Source: Burkholderia sp. 8Y (GTDB lineage Bacteria; Pseudomonadota; Gammaproteobacteria; Burkholderiales; Burkholderiaceae). Taken from it: a stretch of 64,000 bases of DNA. The stretch spans positions 124,001-188,000 of the forward strand of contig NZ_LR733519.1 of the NCBI RefSeq assembly GCF_902506145.1. Reading direction: 5' to 3'. Below, piece by piece: positions 51,048-60,647 of the stretch; the first letter of the stretch is position 1; each line of letters begins with the position of its first letter. Under the pieces are notes generated by a model that saw nothing but the letters and a program-made list of their open reading frames with translations, was not told the origin of the DNA and searched no databases. Position numbers and translations under genes: made by a program.

Positions 51048-52433
51048 ATGTCACGTTATCTTCTCACTCAATGGGAGCCTGAAAACACGGGCTTCTGGCG
51101 CGAGACGGGCGAATCCATCGCGCGTCGCAATTTGTGCATATCCATTCCGGCACTTATGCTGGCCTTCGCCGTCTGGTCCTTGTGGAGCGTGGTCGTCGTC
51201 AATCTGGATAAAGCCGGCTTCCATTTCTCGAAGGATCAGTTGTTCTGGCTCACCGCGTTGCCGGCCGTATCCGGCGCCACGCTGCGCATTTTCTATTCGT
51301 TCCTCGTGCCGATTTTCGGCGGACGGCGCTTCACGGCGTTCTCCACCGCGAGCCTCTTGATTCCCGCGCTCGGCATGGGGTTCGCGCTGCGCGATCCTTC
51401 CACGACGTATCCGACGCTGCTCGTGCTCGCGCTGCTCTGCGGTTTCGGCGGCGCGAATTTCAGCTCGTCGATGGCCAATATCAGCTTCTTCTATCCCAAA
51501 GCCAAGAAGGGCTTCGCGACGGGATTGAACGCGGGGATCGGCAATCTGGGCGTCTCGGTGGTGCAGTTCGTCACGCCGGTCGTCATCGCGGTGTCGGTGT
51601 TCGGGGCGCTCGGCGGCGCGGGGCAGTCGTATGTCGCGCACGGCGTCGAGCGCGGCATCTGGCTGCAAAACGCGGGCTTCGTCTGGGTGCCGTTCATCGT
51701 GGTGTCCGCGCTCGCGGCATGGTTCGGGATGAACGATATTGCGGACGCGAAGGCATCGTTCGCCGAACAGGCGGTCATCTTCAAGCGCAAGCACAACTGG
51801 CTGATGTGCCTGCTCTATATCGGCACCTTCGGGTCGTTCATCGGCTTCTCGGCAGGGCTGGCCTTGCTGACGAAAGCGGAGTTTCCTTCGGTGAATCCGA
51901 CTGCCTATGCGTTCTTCGGTCCGCTCGCGGGCGCCCTGACACGGCCCGTCGGCGGCTGGATCTCTGATCGCATCGGCGGTGCGCGCGTCACGTTATGGAC
52001 GTTTATCGCGATGATTGCGGTCGTCATCGGCGTGATTATTTCGCTGCCGCACGACGGCGCGCCGGGCAGCTTCGGCGGCTTCCTCGCCATGTTTATCGTG
52101 CTGTTCGCGCTGACTGGCATCGGCAACGGCTCGACGTTCCGCATGATCCCGGTCATCTTCCTCACCCAGAAGCAGCGTGAAGCCGCCGGGCGGTCCGACG
52201 TCGCGAAGAAACAGGCCGTCCACGATGCGAGCAAGGAATCCGCGGCAGTGCTCGGTTTCGCGGGCGCGATCGGCGCTTATGGCGGCTTCTTCATCCCACG
52301 TAGCTTCGGCACGTCGATCGGCGCGACAGGCTCCCCGGCCATGGCGCTGTGCTGCTTCATCGCCTTCTATGCGGTGTGCGCCGCCGTGACGTGGTGGTGC
52401 TACGCGCGACGCAACGCGCCGATGCCTTGCTGA
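51048..52433 (+). CDS. narK2: Nitrate/nitrite MFS transporter NarK (second copy)
   Basis: 461 aa. MSRYLLTQWEPENTGFWRETGESIARRNLCISIPALMLAFAVWSLWSVVVVNLDKAGFHFSKDQLFWLTALPAVSGATLRIFYSF has the extended N-terminus of NarK antiporter-like proteins. The nitrate signature GGFGGANFSSSMANISFFYPK and GLNAGIGNLGVSVVQFVTP are in TM5, and GFAGAIGAYGGFFIPRSFG in TM11. It lies 54 bp downstream of the first copy. Confidence 0.93.
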   Translation: MSRYLLTQWEPENTGFWRETGESIARRNLCISIPALMLAFAVWSLWSVVVVNLDKAGFHFSKDQLFWLTALPAVSGATLRIFYSFLVPIFGGRRFTAFSTASLLIPALGMGFALRDPSTTYPTLLVLALLCGFGGANFSSSMANISFFYPKAKKGFATGLNAGIGNLGVSVVQFVTPVVIAVSVFGALGGAGQSYVAHGVERGIWLQNAGFVWVPFIVVSALAAWFGMNDIADAKASFAEQAVIFKRKHNWLMCLLYIGTFGSFIGFSAGLALLTKAEFPSVNPTAYAFFGPLAGALTRPVGGWISDRIGGARVTLWTFIAMIAVVIGVIISLPHDGAPGSFGGFLAMFIVLFALTGIGNGSTFRMIPVIFLTQKQREAAGRSDVAKKQAVHDASKESAAVLGFAGAIGAYGGFFIPRSFGTSIGATGSPAMALCCFIAFYAVCAAVTWWCYARRNAPMPC

Positions 52434-52498
52434 TCGCGTGGACTAGCACTAAAGGCTTAAGCGCGCCGAAAAAGACTACGCCTTCGGAAGTGCGGCTA

Positions 52499-52520
52499 GC
52501 CCATCTTTCGGAGGATGGGC
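52499..52520 (+). promoter_or_regulatory. Stem-loop in the narK2-narG gap
   Basis: GCCCATC (52499-52505) / GATGGGC (52514-52520) with an 8-base loop; an outer GTGCG / CGCAC pairing extends it across small bulges. There is no T-run, so it is not a classic terminator. It lies about 100 bp before narG and may be a processing or leader structure, or cap the narK2 message. Confidence 0.45.
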
Positions 52521-52620
52521 GCGCACGCTTAACACCCCTAAACTCGACAGCAACAGACCAACATAAGCCGCCGCGCGTGCCTTTACTGGCGTACGCATGG
52601 CCGGAGAGTCGGAGAATCGG

Positions 52621-55600
52621 ATGAGTCACTTCTTGGACCGGTTGAAGTTTATGTCCCGCGTCAAGTCCACGTTTGCAAATGGACACGGCGCGGTCGTGGA
52701 AGAGGATCGCAAGTGGGAAGACGGATATCGCAGCCGCTGGCAGCACGACAAGATCGTGCGCTCGACGCATGGCGTGAACTGCACGGGCTCGTGCTCGTGG
52801 AAGGTCTATGTCAAGAACGGGTTGATCACGTGGGAAACCCAGCAGACGGACTACCCGCGCACGCGGCCTGATCTGCCGAACCACGAGCCGCGCGGCTGTC
52901 CACGCGGTGCATCGTATAGCTGGTATGTCTACTCCGCGCAGCGCGTGAAGTACCCGCTGATTCGCGGCCGGCTCATCGAAATGTGGCGTGAGGCTCGCAA
53001 GACGCTCGATCCCGTGGCGGCGTGGGCGTCGATCTGCGAAGACCCGGCGAAGGCCAAGCGTTACAAGAGCGTGCGTGGCCTCGGCGGCTTCGTGCGCGCG
53101 GACTGGGATACGGCCACCGAGATCATCGCGGCCGCCAACGCGCATACCATCGGCAAGTACGGTCCGGATCGCGTGATCGGCTTCTCGCCGATTCCGGCGA
53201 TGTCGATGGTCTCGTACGCCGCCGGCGCACGCTATCTGAGTCTGATCGGCGGCGCGTGTCTCTCGTTCTACGACTGGTACTGCGACCTGCCGCCCGCATC
53301 GCCCCAAGTCTGGGGCGAGCAGACCGACGTGCCTGAATCGGCCGACTGGTACAACTCCACCTACCTGATGGTCTGGGGCTCGAACGTGCCGCAGACGCGC
53401 ACGCCGGACGCGCACTTCTATACCGAGGTGCGTTACAAGGGCACGAAGACGGTAGCGGTCTCGTCCGACTTCGGAGAGATGGTCAAGTTCGGCGACATCT
53501 GGCTCGCGCCGAAGCCGGGGACCGACGAGGCGCTCGCCATGGCGATGGGCCATGTGGTGCTCAAGGAGTTCCACGCAAGCGGCAAGTCCGCGTACTTCCG
53601 CGACTACGTGAAGCAGTACACCGACATGCCGATGCTGGTGCTGCTTCGCGAGCGCGAAGGTGCGATCGTGCCCGACCAGTTCCTGCGCGCATCGCAACTA
53701 CAAGGCAATCTCGACGAGGCGAACAATCCGCAATGGAAGACGCTCGTCATCGACGACAAGACCGGCGATATCGTCGCGCCCAACGGCACCATCGGTTTCC
53801 GCTGGGGCGAACAGAACCATCAGGGCGGCGCGAAGGCGGGCCGCTGGAATCTGGAGCAAAAAGATGGCGGATCGGGCCGTGAGATCGATCCGCGGCTGTC
53901 GCTCGTCGGCGCGCACGACGATGTCGTCGATGTGAGCTTCCCATACTTCGGCAGCGAGCACGGCGCGCAGCTCGCGCGGCGCGTGCCTGTCAGACGCATG
54001 ACGCTCGCGGACGGCACGAGCGTCCTTATCGCGACGGTGTACGACCTGCAGATGGCGAACTACGGCGTCGATCAGGGTCTCGGTGGCGCGAACGTCGCCA
54101 CATCGTTCGACGACGACGTACCGTACACGCCCGCGTGGCAGGAGAAACACACCACGGTGCCGCGGCATCTGGTCATTCAGGTGGCGCGCGAGTTCGCGGA
54201 CAACGCGGATCGCACGCACGGCAAGAGCATGGTGATCGTCGGCGCGGCGCTGAACCACTGGTATCACAACGACATGATCTATCGCGGCATCATCAACCTC
54301 TTGTTGATGTGCGGCTGTATCGGTCAGAGCGGCGGCGGCTGGGCGCACTACGTCGGGCAGGAGAAACTGCGTCCGCAGTTCGGCTGGGCGCCGCTCGCGT
54401 TCGCGCTCGACTGGTCGCGTCCCCCGCGTCAGATGAACGGCACCTCGTTCTTCTACAACCATACGAGCCAATGGCGGCACGAGAAGGTCGGCATCGAAGA
54501 GATTCTCGGTCCGGGCGCGGACAAAGCGCGCTACGCGGGCCTTTCGATGATCGACCTCAATGCCAAATCCGAGCGCATGGGGTGGCTGCCTTCCGCGCCG
54601 CAACTGGGCGCGAATCCGCTGGATGTCGTGGAGGCCGCGAAGCGCGCCGGACGCGATCCGATCGAATATACGGTCGAGCAGCTGAAATCCGGAGCATTGA
54701 AGCTCGCGTGCGACGATCCTGACAATCCCGCCAACTTCCCGCGCAACATGTTCGTGTGGCGTTCGAATATTCTCGGAAGCTCGGGCAAGGGTCACGAATA
54801 TTTCCTGAAGTATCTGCTCGGCACGCAGAACGCGCTCTTCGACGACGAATCGGCCGCGATCAAGCCAGCCGACGTGAAATTGCGTCCGGCCGCCGAGGGC
54901 AAGCTCGACTTGCTGACGGTGCTCGATTTCCGCATGAGCACGACGTGTCTTTACGGCGATATCGTGCTGCCGAGCGCGACGTTCTACGAGAAGGACGACC
55001 TCAATACGTCGGACATGCATCCGTTCATCCATCCGTTGTCGGAGGCGGTGCAGCCGTTGTGGGAGAGCAAGACTGACTGGGAGATTTACAAGGCCATCGC
55101 GAAGAAGTTTTCCGAGATCGGCGGCAAGCATCTCGGCACGCGCACCGACCTCGTGACGACGCCGCTCATGCACGACACGCCGGGCGAACTCGGACAGCCC
55201 TTCGAGCCGAAGGACTGGCGCGCAGGCGAATGCGATCTGATCCCGGGCAAGACCGCGCCGGCCATGACGCTCGTCGAGCGCGACTACCGCGCCATCCACG
55301 ACAAGTTCACGTCGGTCGGACCGCTGTTGGAAAAGCTCGGTAACGGGGGCAAGGGCATCAACTGGAATACGGCGCACGAGGTCCGCGAGCTTGCGACGCT
55401 GTCCGGCGACAAGAACGGCCGTCCGCGCCTCGACACGGCCGTCGACGCCGCCGAGATGATTCTCACCTTCGCCCCCGAGACGAATGGCCACGTCGCCGTG
55501 AAGGCATGGGATGCGTTGTCGACGATCACGGGCCGGGATCACACGCACCTTGCAGCCGGGCGCGAGCACGACAAGATTCGCTTTCGCGACGTGCAGGCGC

Positions 55601-56328
55601 AGCCGCGCAGGATTATTTCCGCACCGACATGGTCCGGTATCGAGTCGGAAGAAGTCAGCTACAACGCGGGCTATACCAACGTCCATGAGCTGATTCCATG
55701 GCGGACGCTCACGGGGCGGCAGCAGTTCTATCAGGATCACCGCTGGATGCTGGACTTCGGCGAAGGTTCGTGCGCGTACAAGCCCGCCATCGACACGAAG
55801 ACCATTGCGCCGATGCTCGGAGCGAAGCCCAACGGCGAACATGAACTCGTCCTGAACTGGATCACGCCGCATCAGAAATGGGGCATCCATTCGACGTATT
55901 CCGACAACCTTCGCATGCTCACGCTGTCGCGCGGCGGCCCGCACGTGTGGGTGTCGGAAGCGGAGGCAAGGGAAGCCGGCCTTGTCGATAACGACTGGGT
56001 GGAAGTGTTCAACACGAACGGCACGTTGACGGCGCGTGTCGTGGTGAGCCAGCGCGTGCCGCGCGGCATGTGCCTCATGTATCACGCGCAGGAAAAGATC
56101 ATCAACGTTCCGGGCGCGGAAATGAGCGGGATGCGAGGCGGCATCCATAACTCGGTGACGCGGACCGTGCTCAAGCCGACCCATATGATCGGCGGCTATG
56201 CGCAGCAGGCTTATGGCTTCAATTATTACGGAACGGTCGGCAGCAATCGCGACGAATACGTGATCCTGCGCAAGATGAAGAAAGTGGACTGGCTCGAAGG
56301 TCCGCCCAAGGAAGGAGCAGCATCATGA
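52621..56328 (+). CDS. narG: Respiratory nitrate reductase alpha subunit
   Basis: 1235 aa, the usual size. It has the N-terminal [4Fe-4S] (FS0) motif with His as ligand, STHGVNCTGSCSW...EPRGCPRG, and the molybdopterin domain with ACLSFYDWYCDLPPASPQVWGEQTDVPESADW (includes the Asp that ligates Mo). The C-terminal MGD-binding part includes GPHVWVSEAEAREAGLVDNDWVEVFNTNGT and a final GGYAQQAYGFNYYGTVGSNRDEY. The N-terminal TWKVRS-like Tat remnant is weak, as expected for a cytoplasm-facing subunit. Start MSHFLDRLKFM is chosen for GGAGA upstream; an ATG 8 codons earlier exists. The stop overlaps the narH start by 4 bp. Confidence 0.98.
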   Translation: MSHFLDRLKFMSRVKSTFANGHGAVVEEDRKWEDGYRSRWQHDKIVRSTHGVNCTGSCSWKVYVKNGLITWETQQTDYPRTRPDLPNHEPRGCPRGASYSWYVYSAQRVKYPLIRGRLIEMWREARKTLDPVAAWASICEDPAKAKRYKSVRGLGGFVRADWDTATEIIAAANAHTIGKYGPDRVIGFSPIPAMSMVSYAAGARYLSLIGGACLSFYDWYCDLPPASPQVWGEQTDVPESADWYNSTYLMVWGSNVPQTRTPDAHFYTEVRYKGTKTVAVSSDFGEMVKFGDIWLAPKPGTDEALAMAMGHVVLKEFHASGKSAYFRDYVKQYTDMPMLVLLREREGAIVPDQFLRASQLQGNLDEANNPQWKTLVIDDKTGDIVAPNGTIGFRWGEQNHQGGAKAGRWNLEQKDGGSGREIDPRLSLVGAHDDVVDVSFPYFGSEHGAQLARRVPVRRMTLADGTSVLIATVYDLQMANYGVDQGLGGANVATSFDDDVPYTPAWQEKHTTVPRHLVIQVAREFADNADRTHGKSMVIVGAALNHWYHNDMIYRGIINLLLMCGCIGQSGGGWAHYVGQEKLRPQFGWAPLAFALDWSRPPRQMNGTSFFYNHTSQWRHEKVGIEEILGPGADKARYAGLSMIDLNAKSERMGWLPSAPQLGANPLDVVEAAKRAGRDPIEYTVEQLKSGALKLACDDPDNPANFPRNMFVWRSNILGSSGKGHEYFLKYLLGTQNALFDDESAAIKPADVKLRPAAEGKLDLLTVLDFRMSTTCLYGDIVLPSATFYEKDDLNTSDMHPFIHPLSEAVQPLWESKTDWEIYKAIAKKFSEIGGKHLGTRTDLVTTPLMHDTPGELGQPFEPKDWRAGECDLIPGKTAPAMTLVERDYRAIHDKFTSVGPLLEKLGNGGKGINWNTAHEVRELATLSGDKNGRPRLDTAVDAAEMILTFAPETNGHVAVKAWDALSTITGRDHTHLAAGREHDKIRFRDVQAQPRRIISAPTWSGIESEEVSYNAGYTNVHELIPWRTLTGRQQFYQDHRWMLDFGEGSCAYKPAIDTKTIAPMLGAKPNGEHELVLNWITPHQKWGIHSTYSDNLRMLTLSRGGPHVWVSEAEAREAGLVDNDWVEVFNTNGTLTARVVVSQRVPRGMCLMYHAQEKIINVPGAEMSGMRGGIHNSVTRTVLKPTHMIGGYAQQAYGFNYYGTVGSNRDEYVILRKMKKVDWLEGPPKEGAAS

Positions 56329-57869
56329 AGATCCGCGCTCAAGTGGCGATGGTCCTGAATCTGGACAAATGCATCGGTTGCCACACGTGTTCCGTCACGT
56401 GCAAGAACGTCTGGACATCGCGCGATGGCGTCGAATACGCGTGGTTCAACAACGTCGAAACGAAGCCGGGCGTCGGCTACCCGAAGGAATGGCAGAACCA
56501 GGAGAAGTGGAACGGCGGCTGGGTGCGAAGGAGCGACGGGCGCATCGAGCCGCGGCAGGGCGGCAAGCTGAAGGTGCTGGCCAACCTGTTCGCGAATCCG
56601 AACTTGCCCGCGATCGACGATTACTACGAACCTTTCACCTTCGACTACGCGCATTTGCAGAAGGCGCCACTGTCCGAAACGCCGCCGACCGCGCGCCCGG
56701 TCTCGGCCCTTACGGGCAAGAAAATGGACAAGATCCATTGGGGACCGAACTGGGAAGACGACCTCGGCGGTGAGTTCGACTCGCGCAGCCGCGACAAGCT
56801 GTTCGAGAATGTGCAAAAGGAGATGTACTCGAGCTTCGAGAACACCTTCATGATGTACCTGCCGCGTCTTTGCGAGCATTGCCTGAACCCCGCATGCGTG
56901 GCGTCGTGTCCTTCGGGGTCCGTGTACAAGCGCGAGGACGACGGCATCGTGCTCGTCGATCAGGACAAGTGTCGCGGCTGGCGTATGTGCGTGTCCGGCT
57001 GCCCGTACAAGAAGATGTACTTCAACTGGAAATCCGGCAAGGCGGAGAAGTGCGTCTTCTGCTTCCCGCGAATCGAAGCGGGACAGCCCACTGTGTGTTC
57101 AGAAACGTGCGTCGGACGTATTCGCTATCTGGGCGTCATGTTGTACGACGCGGATCGGATCGGTGAGGCTGCATCGGTCGAGCAGGCCACGGACCTGTAT
57201 CAGGCGCAACTCGATCTGTTTCTCGACCCGCACGACCCGTATGTCCAGGCTGAAGCGTTGCGTCAGGGCATCGCGCAAAGCTGGCTGGATGCCGCAATGC
57301 GCTCGCCGGTTTATCGCATGGCGTGCGAGTGGAAGATCGCGTTTCCGTTGCACCCGGAATATCGCACGTTGCCGATGGTCTGGTACGTGCCGCCGCTTTC
57401 GCCCATCCAGTCCGCGGCGGATGCCGGGCACATGGGCATGAACGGCGTGATTCCGGACGTTCAGAGCTTGCGCATTCCAATGCGCTATCTGGCGAACCTG
57501 CTGACGGCGGGAGACGAAGCGCCGATCGTTTTGGCTCTCACCCGCATGCTCGCCATGCGCGCATACAAGCGCGCCCAGACGGTGCACGGCGTCGTGGACG
57601 AGACCGTCCTGCGCGACGCGGGCCTTACCGCGTCGGAAGTGGAAGCCATGTATCAACTCATGGCGATCGCCAACTACGAGGACCGCTTCGTGGTGCCGTC
57701 GTCACACAAGGAAATGGCCGAGGACAGCTTCGACGAGAAGGGCAGTTGCGGGTTCTCGCTCGGCAACGGCTGTTCGACGGGCGTTTCGGATGGCTCGCTG
57801 TTCGGGGCGCGCGCGCACGGCGAGGTCGCATTCGCGGATTTGCCGACATCGCGCAAGAAAGTCGTTTGA
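56325..57869 (+). CDS. narH: Respiratory nitrate reductase beta subunit
   Basis: 514 aa. Four cysteine clusters: CIGCHTCSVTCKN, CEHCLNPACVASCPSG, CRGWRMCVSGCPYKK (Trp replacing one Cys, making the [3Fe-4S] center normal for NarH) and CVFCFPRIEAGQPTVCSETCVGR. These carry electrons from NarI hemes to NarG. Residues 385-460 are the usual C-terminal subunit-contact part. Confidence 0.98.
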   Translation: MKIRAQVAMVLNLDKCIGCHTCSVTCKNVWTSRDGVEYAWFNNVETKPGVGYPKEWQNQEKWNGGWVRRSDGRIEPRQGGKLKVLANLFANPNLPAIDDYYEPFTFDYAHLQKAPLSETPPTARPVSALTGKKMDKIHWGPNWEDDLGGEFDSRSRDKLFENVQKEMYSSFENTFMMYLPRLCEHCLNPACVASCPSGSVYKREDDGIVLVDQDKCRGWRMCVSGCPYKKMYFNWKSGKAEKCVFCFPRIEAGQPTVCSETCVGRIRYLGVMLYDADRIGEAASVEQATDLYQAQLDLFLDPHDPYVQAEALRQGIAQSWLDAAMRSPVYRMACEWKIAFPLHPEYRTLPMVWYVPPLSPIQSAADAGHMGMNGVIPDVQSLRIPMRYLANLLTAGDEAPIVLALTRMLAMRAYKRAQTVHGVVDETVLRDAGLTASEVEAMYQLMAIANYEDRFVVPSSHKEMAEDSFDEKGSCGFSLGNGCSTGVSDGSLFGARAHGEVAFADLPTSRKKVV

Positions 57870-57882
57870 CCGAGGAGCTACG

Positions 57883-58566
57883 ATGTCGCCTTATCCTATT
57901 CTTTCCGCGTTGCTGGATTACCCGGAACCCGCGTTGATCGAGGCATTGCCGGAGATCGAAGCCGCGCTCGCCGAATGGCCGCAGGCGCAGGCGGACGTTT
58001 CACCGCTCATCGACAATCTGAAGGCGCGTTCACTGATCGCGCTGCAGGAGGACTACGTGGCGACTTTCGACCGCTCGCCATCGCATTCGCTGCATCTGTT
58101 TGAGCATGTGCATGGCGAGAGTCGCGATCGCGGGCAGGCAATGGTCGATCTGCTGAACGAATATCGCGGCCTTGGGTTGGATGTCACGAGCAATGAGTTG
58201 CCGGACTACGTGCCGCTTTTCCTGGAAGTGCTCGGTGTAATCGAGCCGGCCAAGGCACAGGCGCTGCTCGATGATGCCATCCACATTCTCGACGCCCTCG
58301 GCACGCGGCTCGCGAAAAGCGAGAGTCCTTACGCGGGCGTTTTTGCCGTCCTGCGCGGGCTCGCGTCCGTCGAGCCTCGGCCGCTCATGCAATCGCCCGT
58401 GCGCGACATGGACGAGGCGCTTGAAAGGTTCGGTCCCGGTCACGATGGCGTCGAGCCGCTACTCGTGCCGTCCCATCCCGCGACGATGCAGATTATCCGT
58501 TTTCATCCGCGCGGCCCCGCATCGGCGGCGGAACACCGTATATCGACCGCAAAGGAGGCGCGATGA
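57883..58566 (+). CDS. narJ: Nitrate reductase molybdenum-cofactor assembly chaperone
   Basis: 227 aa. It begins SPYPILSALLDYPEPALIEALPEIEAALAEW and has the NarJ core YVATFDRSPSHSLHLFEHVHGESRDRGQAMVDLLNEYRGLGLDVTSNELPDYVPLFLEVL. The cytoplasmic chaperone inserts the cofactor into NarG and holds apoenzyme off the membrane. GAGGAGCTACG precedes the start; a longer in-frame start inside narH is rejected. The stop overlaps narI. Confidence 0.97.
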   Translation: MSPYPILSALLDYPEPALIEALPEIEAALAEWPQAQADVSPLIDNLKARSLIALQEDYVATFDRSPSHSLHLFEHVHGESRDRGQAMVDLLNEYRGLGLDVTSNELPDYVPLFLEVLGVIEPAKAQALLDDAIHILDALGTRLAKSESPYAGVFAVLRGLASVEPRPLMQSPVRDMDEALERFGPGHDGVEPLLVPSHPATMQIIRFHPRGPASAAEHRISTAKEAR

Positions 58567-59237
58567 ATACGTTCTTCTTCGGCATCTATCCGTACATCGC
58601 GGCGTGCATCTTCCTCTTCGGCAGCCTCATGCGCTTCGAGCGCGAGCAGTACACGTGGAAAGCCGACAGCACGCAACTCATCGACCGCGGAAACCTGAGG
58701 CTCGGCAATATCCTGTTTCACGTCGGCATACTGGGCTTGTTCTTCGGCCATCTGGTCGGGTTGCTGACGCCAGTTGCAGTCTGGGACTGGCTCGGCGTCG
58801 CGCATAGCGTGAAGCAGGCTGTCGCGATGATCGCGGGCGGCGCGATGGGCGCTCTCTGCCTCGTGGGGCTCGCTATCCTGCTGCACCGCCGGCTGACGAG
58901 CGTGCGCCTTTCGGCACTTACGAAGACTAGCGACCGTGTGCTGCTGCTCTGGATTCTGGTTACGCTGCTTCTCGGGCTCTCGACAATCGGCGAATCTGCC
59001 GGACACCGGGATGGCGCGATGATGCTTCGTCTCATGACCTGGGCGCAACACATCGCAACCTTCAGGGGTGATGCGGCAAGCTACGTGGCGAACGCGCCGC
59101 TCCTGTTTCGAGTGCATCTCGTCATGGGTATGAGTCTCTTCGTGCTTTTCCCGTTCACGCGCCTCGTGCATGTGTGGAGCGGCTTTGCGTCGGTGACGTA
59201 CGTCGCCCGCGCGTGGCAACTCGTTCGCACGCGCTGA
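58563..59237 (+). CDS. narI: Respiratory nitrate reductase gamma subunit (cytochrome b)
   Basis: 224 aa with five membrane helices. The heme-b His ligands lie in FHVGILGLFFGHLVG and in the FRVHLVMGMSLFVLFPFTRLVHVWSG segment. It oxidises ubiquinol at the periplasmic side and feeds electrons to NarH. Ends at 59237, two bases before the narX remnant. Confidence 0.97.
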   Translation: MNTFFFGIYPYIAACIFLFGSLMRFEREQYTWKADSTQLIDRGNLRLGNILFHVGILGLFFGHLVGLLTPVAVWDWLGVAHSVKQAVAMIAGGAMGALCLVGLAILLHRRLTSVRLSALTKTSDRVLLLWILVTLLLGLSTIGESAGHRDGAMMLRLMTWAQHIATFRGDAASYVANAPLLFRVHLVMGMSLFVLFPFTRLVHVWSGFASVTYVARAWQLVRTR

Positions 59238-59239
59238 GC

Positions 59240-60612
59240 ATGAATCGCCGCGCGTCGTATCCGCAGCCGCGCAAGCGGCTGACCCTGCGCATCGTCCGCT
59301 TGTCGACGGTGGCGCTCATGCTCGTGCTCACCATGATCGGCGGAACGTTGTGGCTGTCCTGGCAACTGCAGGGCGCGGGCGCGGCCATCAACGATGCGGG
59401 CAGCCTGCGAATGCGCGCGAATGCCGTCGGCATCGCACTGCTCACGACTCAGCGCGACGGCGACCGCGCCGCACTCGATGCGCAGATCAGTCAGTTGAAC
59501 GTCACGCTGGATCGTCTACGGCATGGCGATCCCGCGCGGCCACTGTTCCTCCCGGACGATGCCGGCATTCGCCAGAAATTCGATAACGTCGAGTATGTAT
59601 GGCGCAGCCGGCTGGAGCAGGAGGCGCGCTACGCGTCGAGCGCGTCGGCGTATCTGGCGGCGCTGCCGCCGTTCGTCGCGCAGGCGGACGCGCTCGTGAG
59701 CCTGATCGAGCGCGACAATGCGCGAAAGACGGCATGGCTGCGCATGTCGCAGGTGGCGCTTGCGGCCATGTCGTGCCTGGGCGCCGTGGCCATCGTGTAT
59801 CTGCTTTACGTGTGGTTTGTCGCGCCGGTTCAGCGATTGCAGGAAGGGCTCCTCCGAATCCAGAAGCGGCAGTTCGAAGCGCGGCTGCCGGTGATGACGC
59901 TCGACGAATTCGGGCAACTCGCCGCAGGCTTCAACCGCATGGCGGCTGAACTCCAGCAGCTTTATGGCGAGCTCGCCAAGCGCGTGGAGTCGAACATGGC
60001 TGAACTGGAGGCGCAGAATCGCGAACAATCGCGCAAAGCCTCAACTTTCTGAAGATGCAAGTACACATGCTCGACGCCGCGGCGACCGGCGACCGGATAG
60101 ACGAAATCCGCGACATCGTGCCCTTGCTCGCGGGCGGCGTCGCTGAGAGTTACGAGGACGTGCGCGAACTGCTCATCAACTTCCGGTCGAAGCTCGGCAC
60201 CGGCAAGCTGAAGTTCGCGGTCGAGACCACCGTTGACCGCTTCAGATCGCAGTCCGGCATACCGGTCGCACTGGATTATCGCGAGGCGGGCGGCCCACCG
60301 CTGGCGGCCGATCATCAGTTGCAGATTCTTTTCGTTTTGCAGGAGGCGCTCTCTAACATACGCAAGCATGCGGAAGCAACTGAGGTTCGTGTGACGATTG
60401 TCAACGAAAGCGAATTCAGGCTCCTTGTTGAGGACGATGGCCAAGGCTACGATCTGGCAGAGATGGGCGCGCTGGACGAAAGACACGTAGGTTTTCACAT
60501 CATGCGCGAACGGGCCGAGCGGTTGTCGGCGACCTTGCGCTTGACCGGCATGCCGGGGCGTGGCGCGCGCGTTGAGCTTGTTCTTCCGCCTCATGCCCGT
60601 CAGGCTGTCTGA
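59240..60612 (+). pseudogene. narX: Disrupted nitrate/nitrite sensor kinase NarX: internal deletion plus frameshift
   Basis: The first part (59240-60052) encodes a NarX-type sensor: TM1, periplasmic ligand domain with the P-box-like NDAGSLRMRANAVGIALL, TM2 and a HAMP helix (RLQEGLLRIQKRQFEARLPVMTLDEFGQLAAGFNRMAAELQQLY). It runs to EAQNREQSRKASTF-stop. The second part (from ~60029, frame shifted) reads AQSLNFLKMQVHMLDAAATGDRIDEIRDIVPLLAGGVAESYEDVRELLINFRSKL and a HATPase domain (NIRKHAEA, DDGQGYD). The GAF-like region and the start of the dimerisation domain with the phospho-acceptor His (LHDSIAQSL) are missing: roughly 150-200 codons by comparison with usual length. The heptamer AATCGCG occurs twice at the junction (60017, 60027). 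Kinase activity should be absent. Confidence 0.85.
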
Positions 60613-60647
60613 CGCATCGCGCTTCATCTGTCGTCCCGGTTTTCATC

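Noticed and set aside
49596..52620. FNR/ANR boxes (TTGAT-N4-ATCAA) upstream of narK1 or narG
   Set aside because: I searched both gaps and found no credible match, so none is reported.
53698..56184. 828-codon open frame antisense to narG
   Set aside because: narG is unmistakable on the other strand; the antisense product shows no family motifs.
60053..60612. Free-standing small HATPase protein starting at 60055
   Set aside because: The bases just before it still encode AQSLNFLK of the NarX dimerisation domain in the same frame, so it is the 3' end of a broken narX rather than a separate gene.
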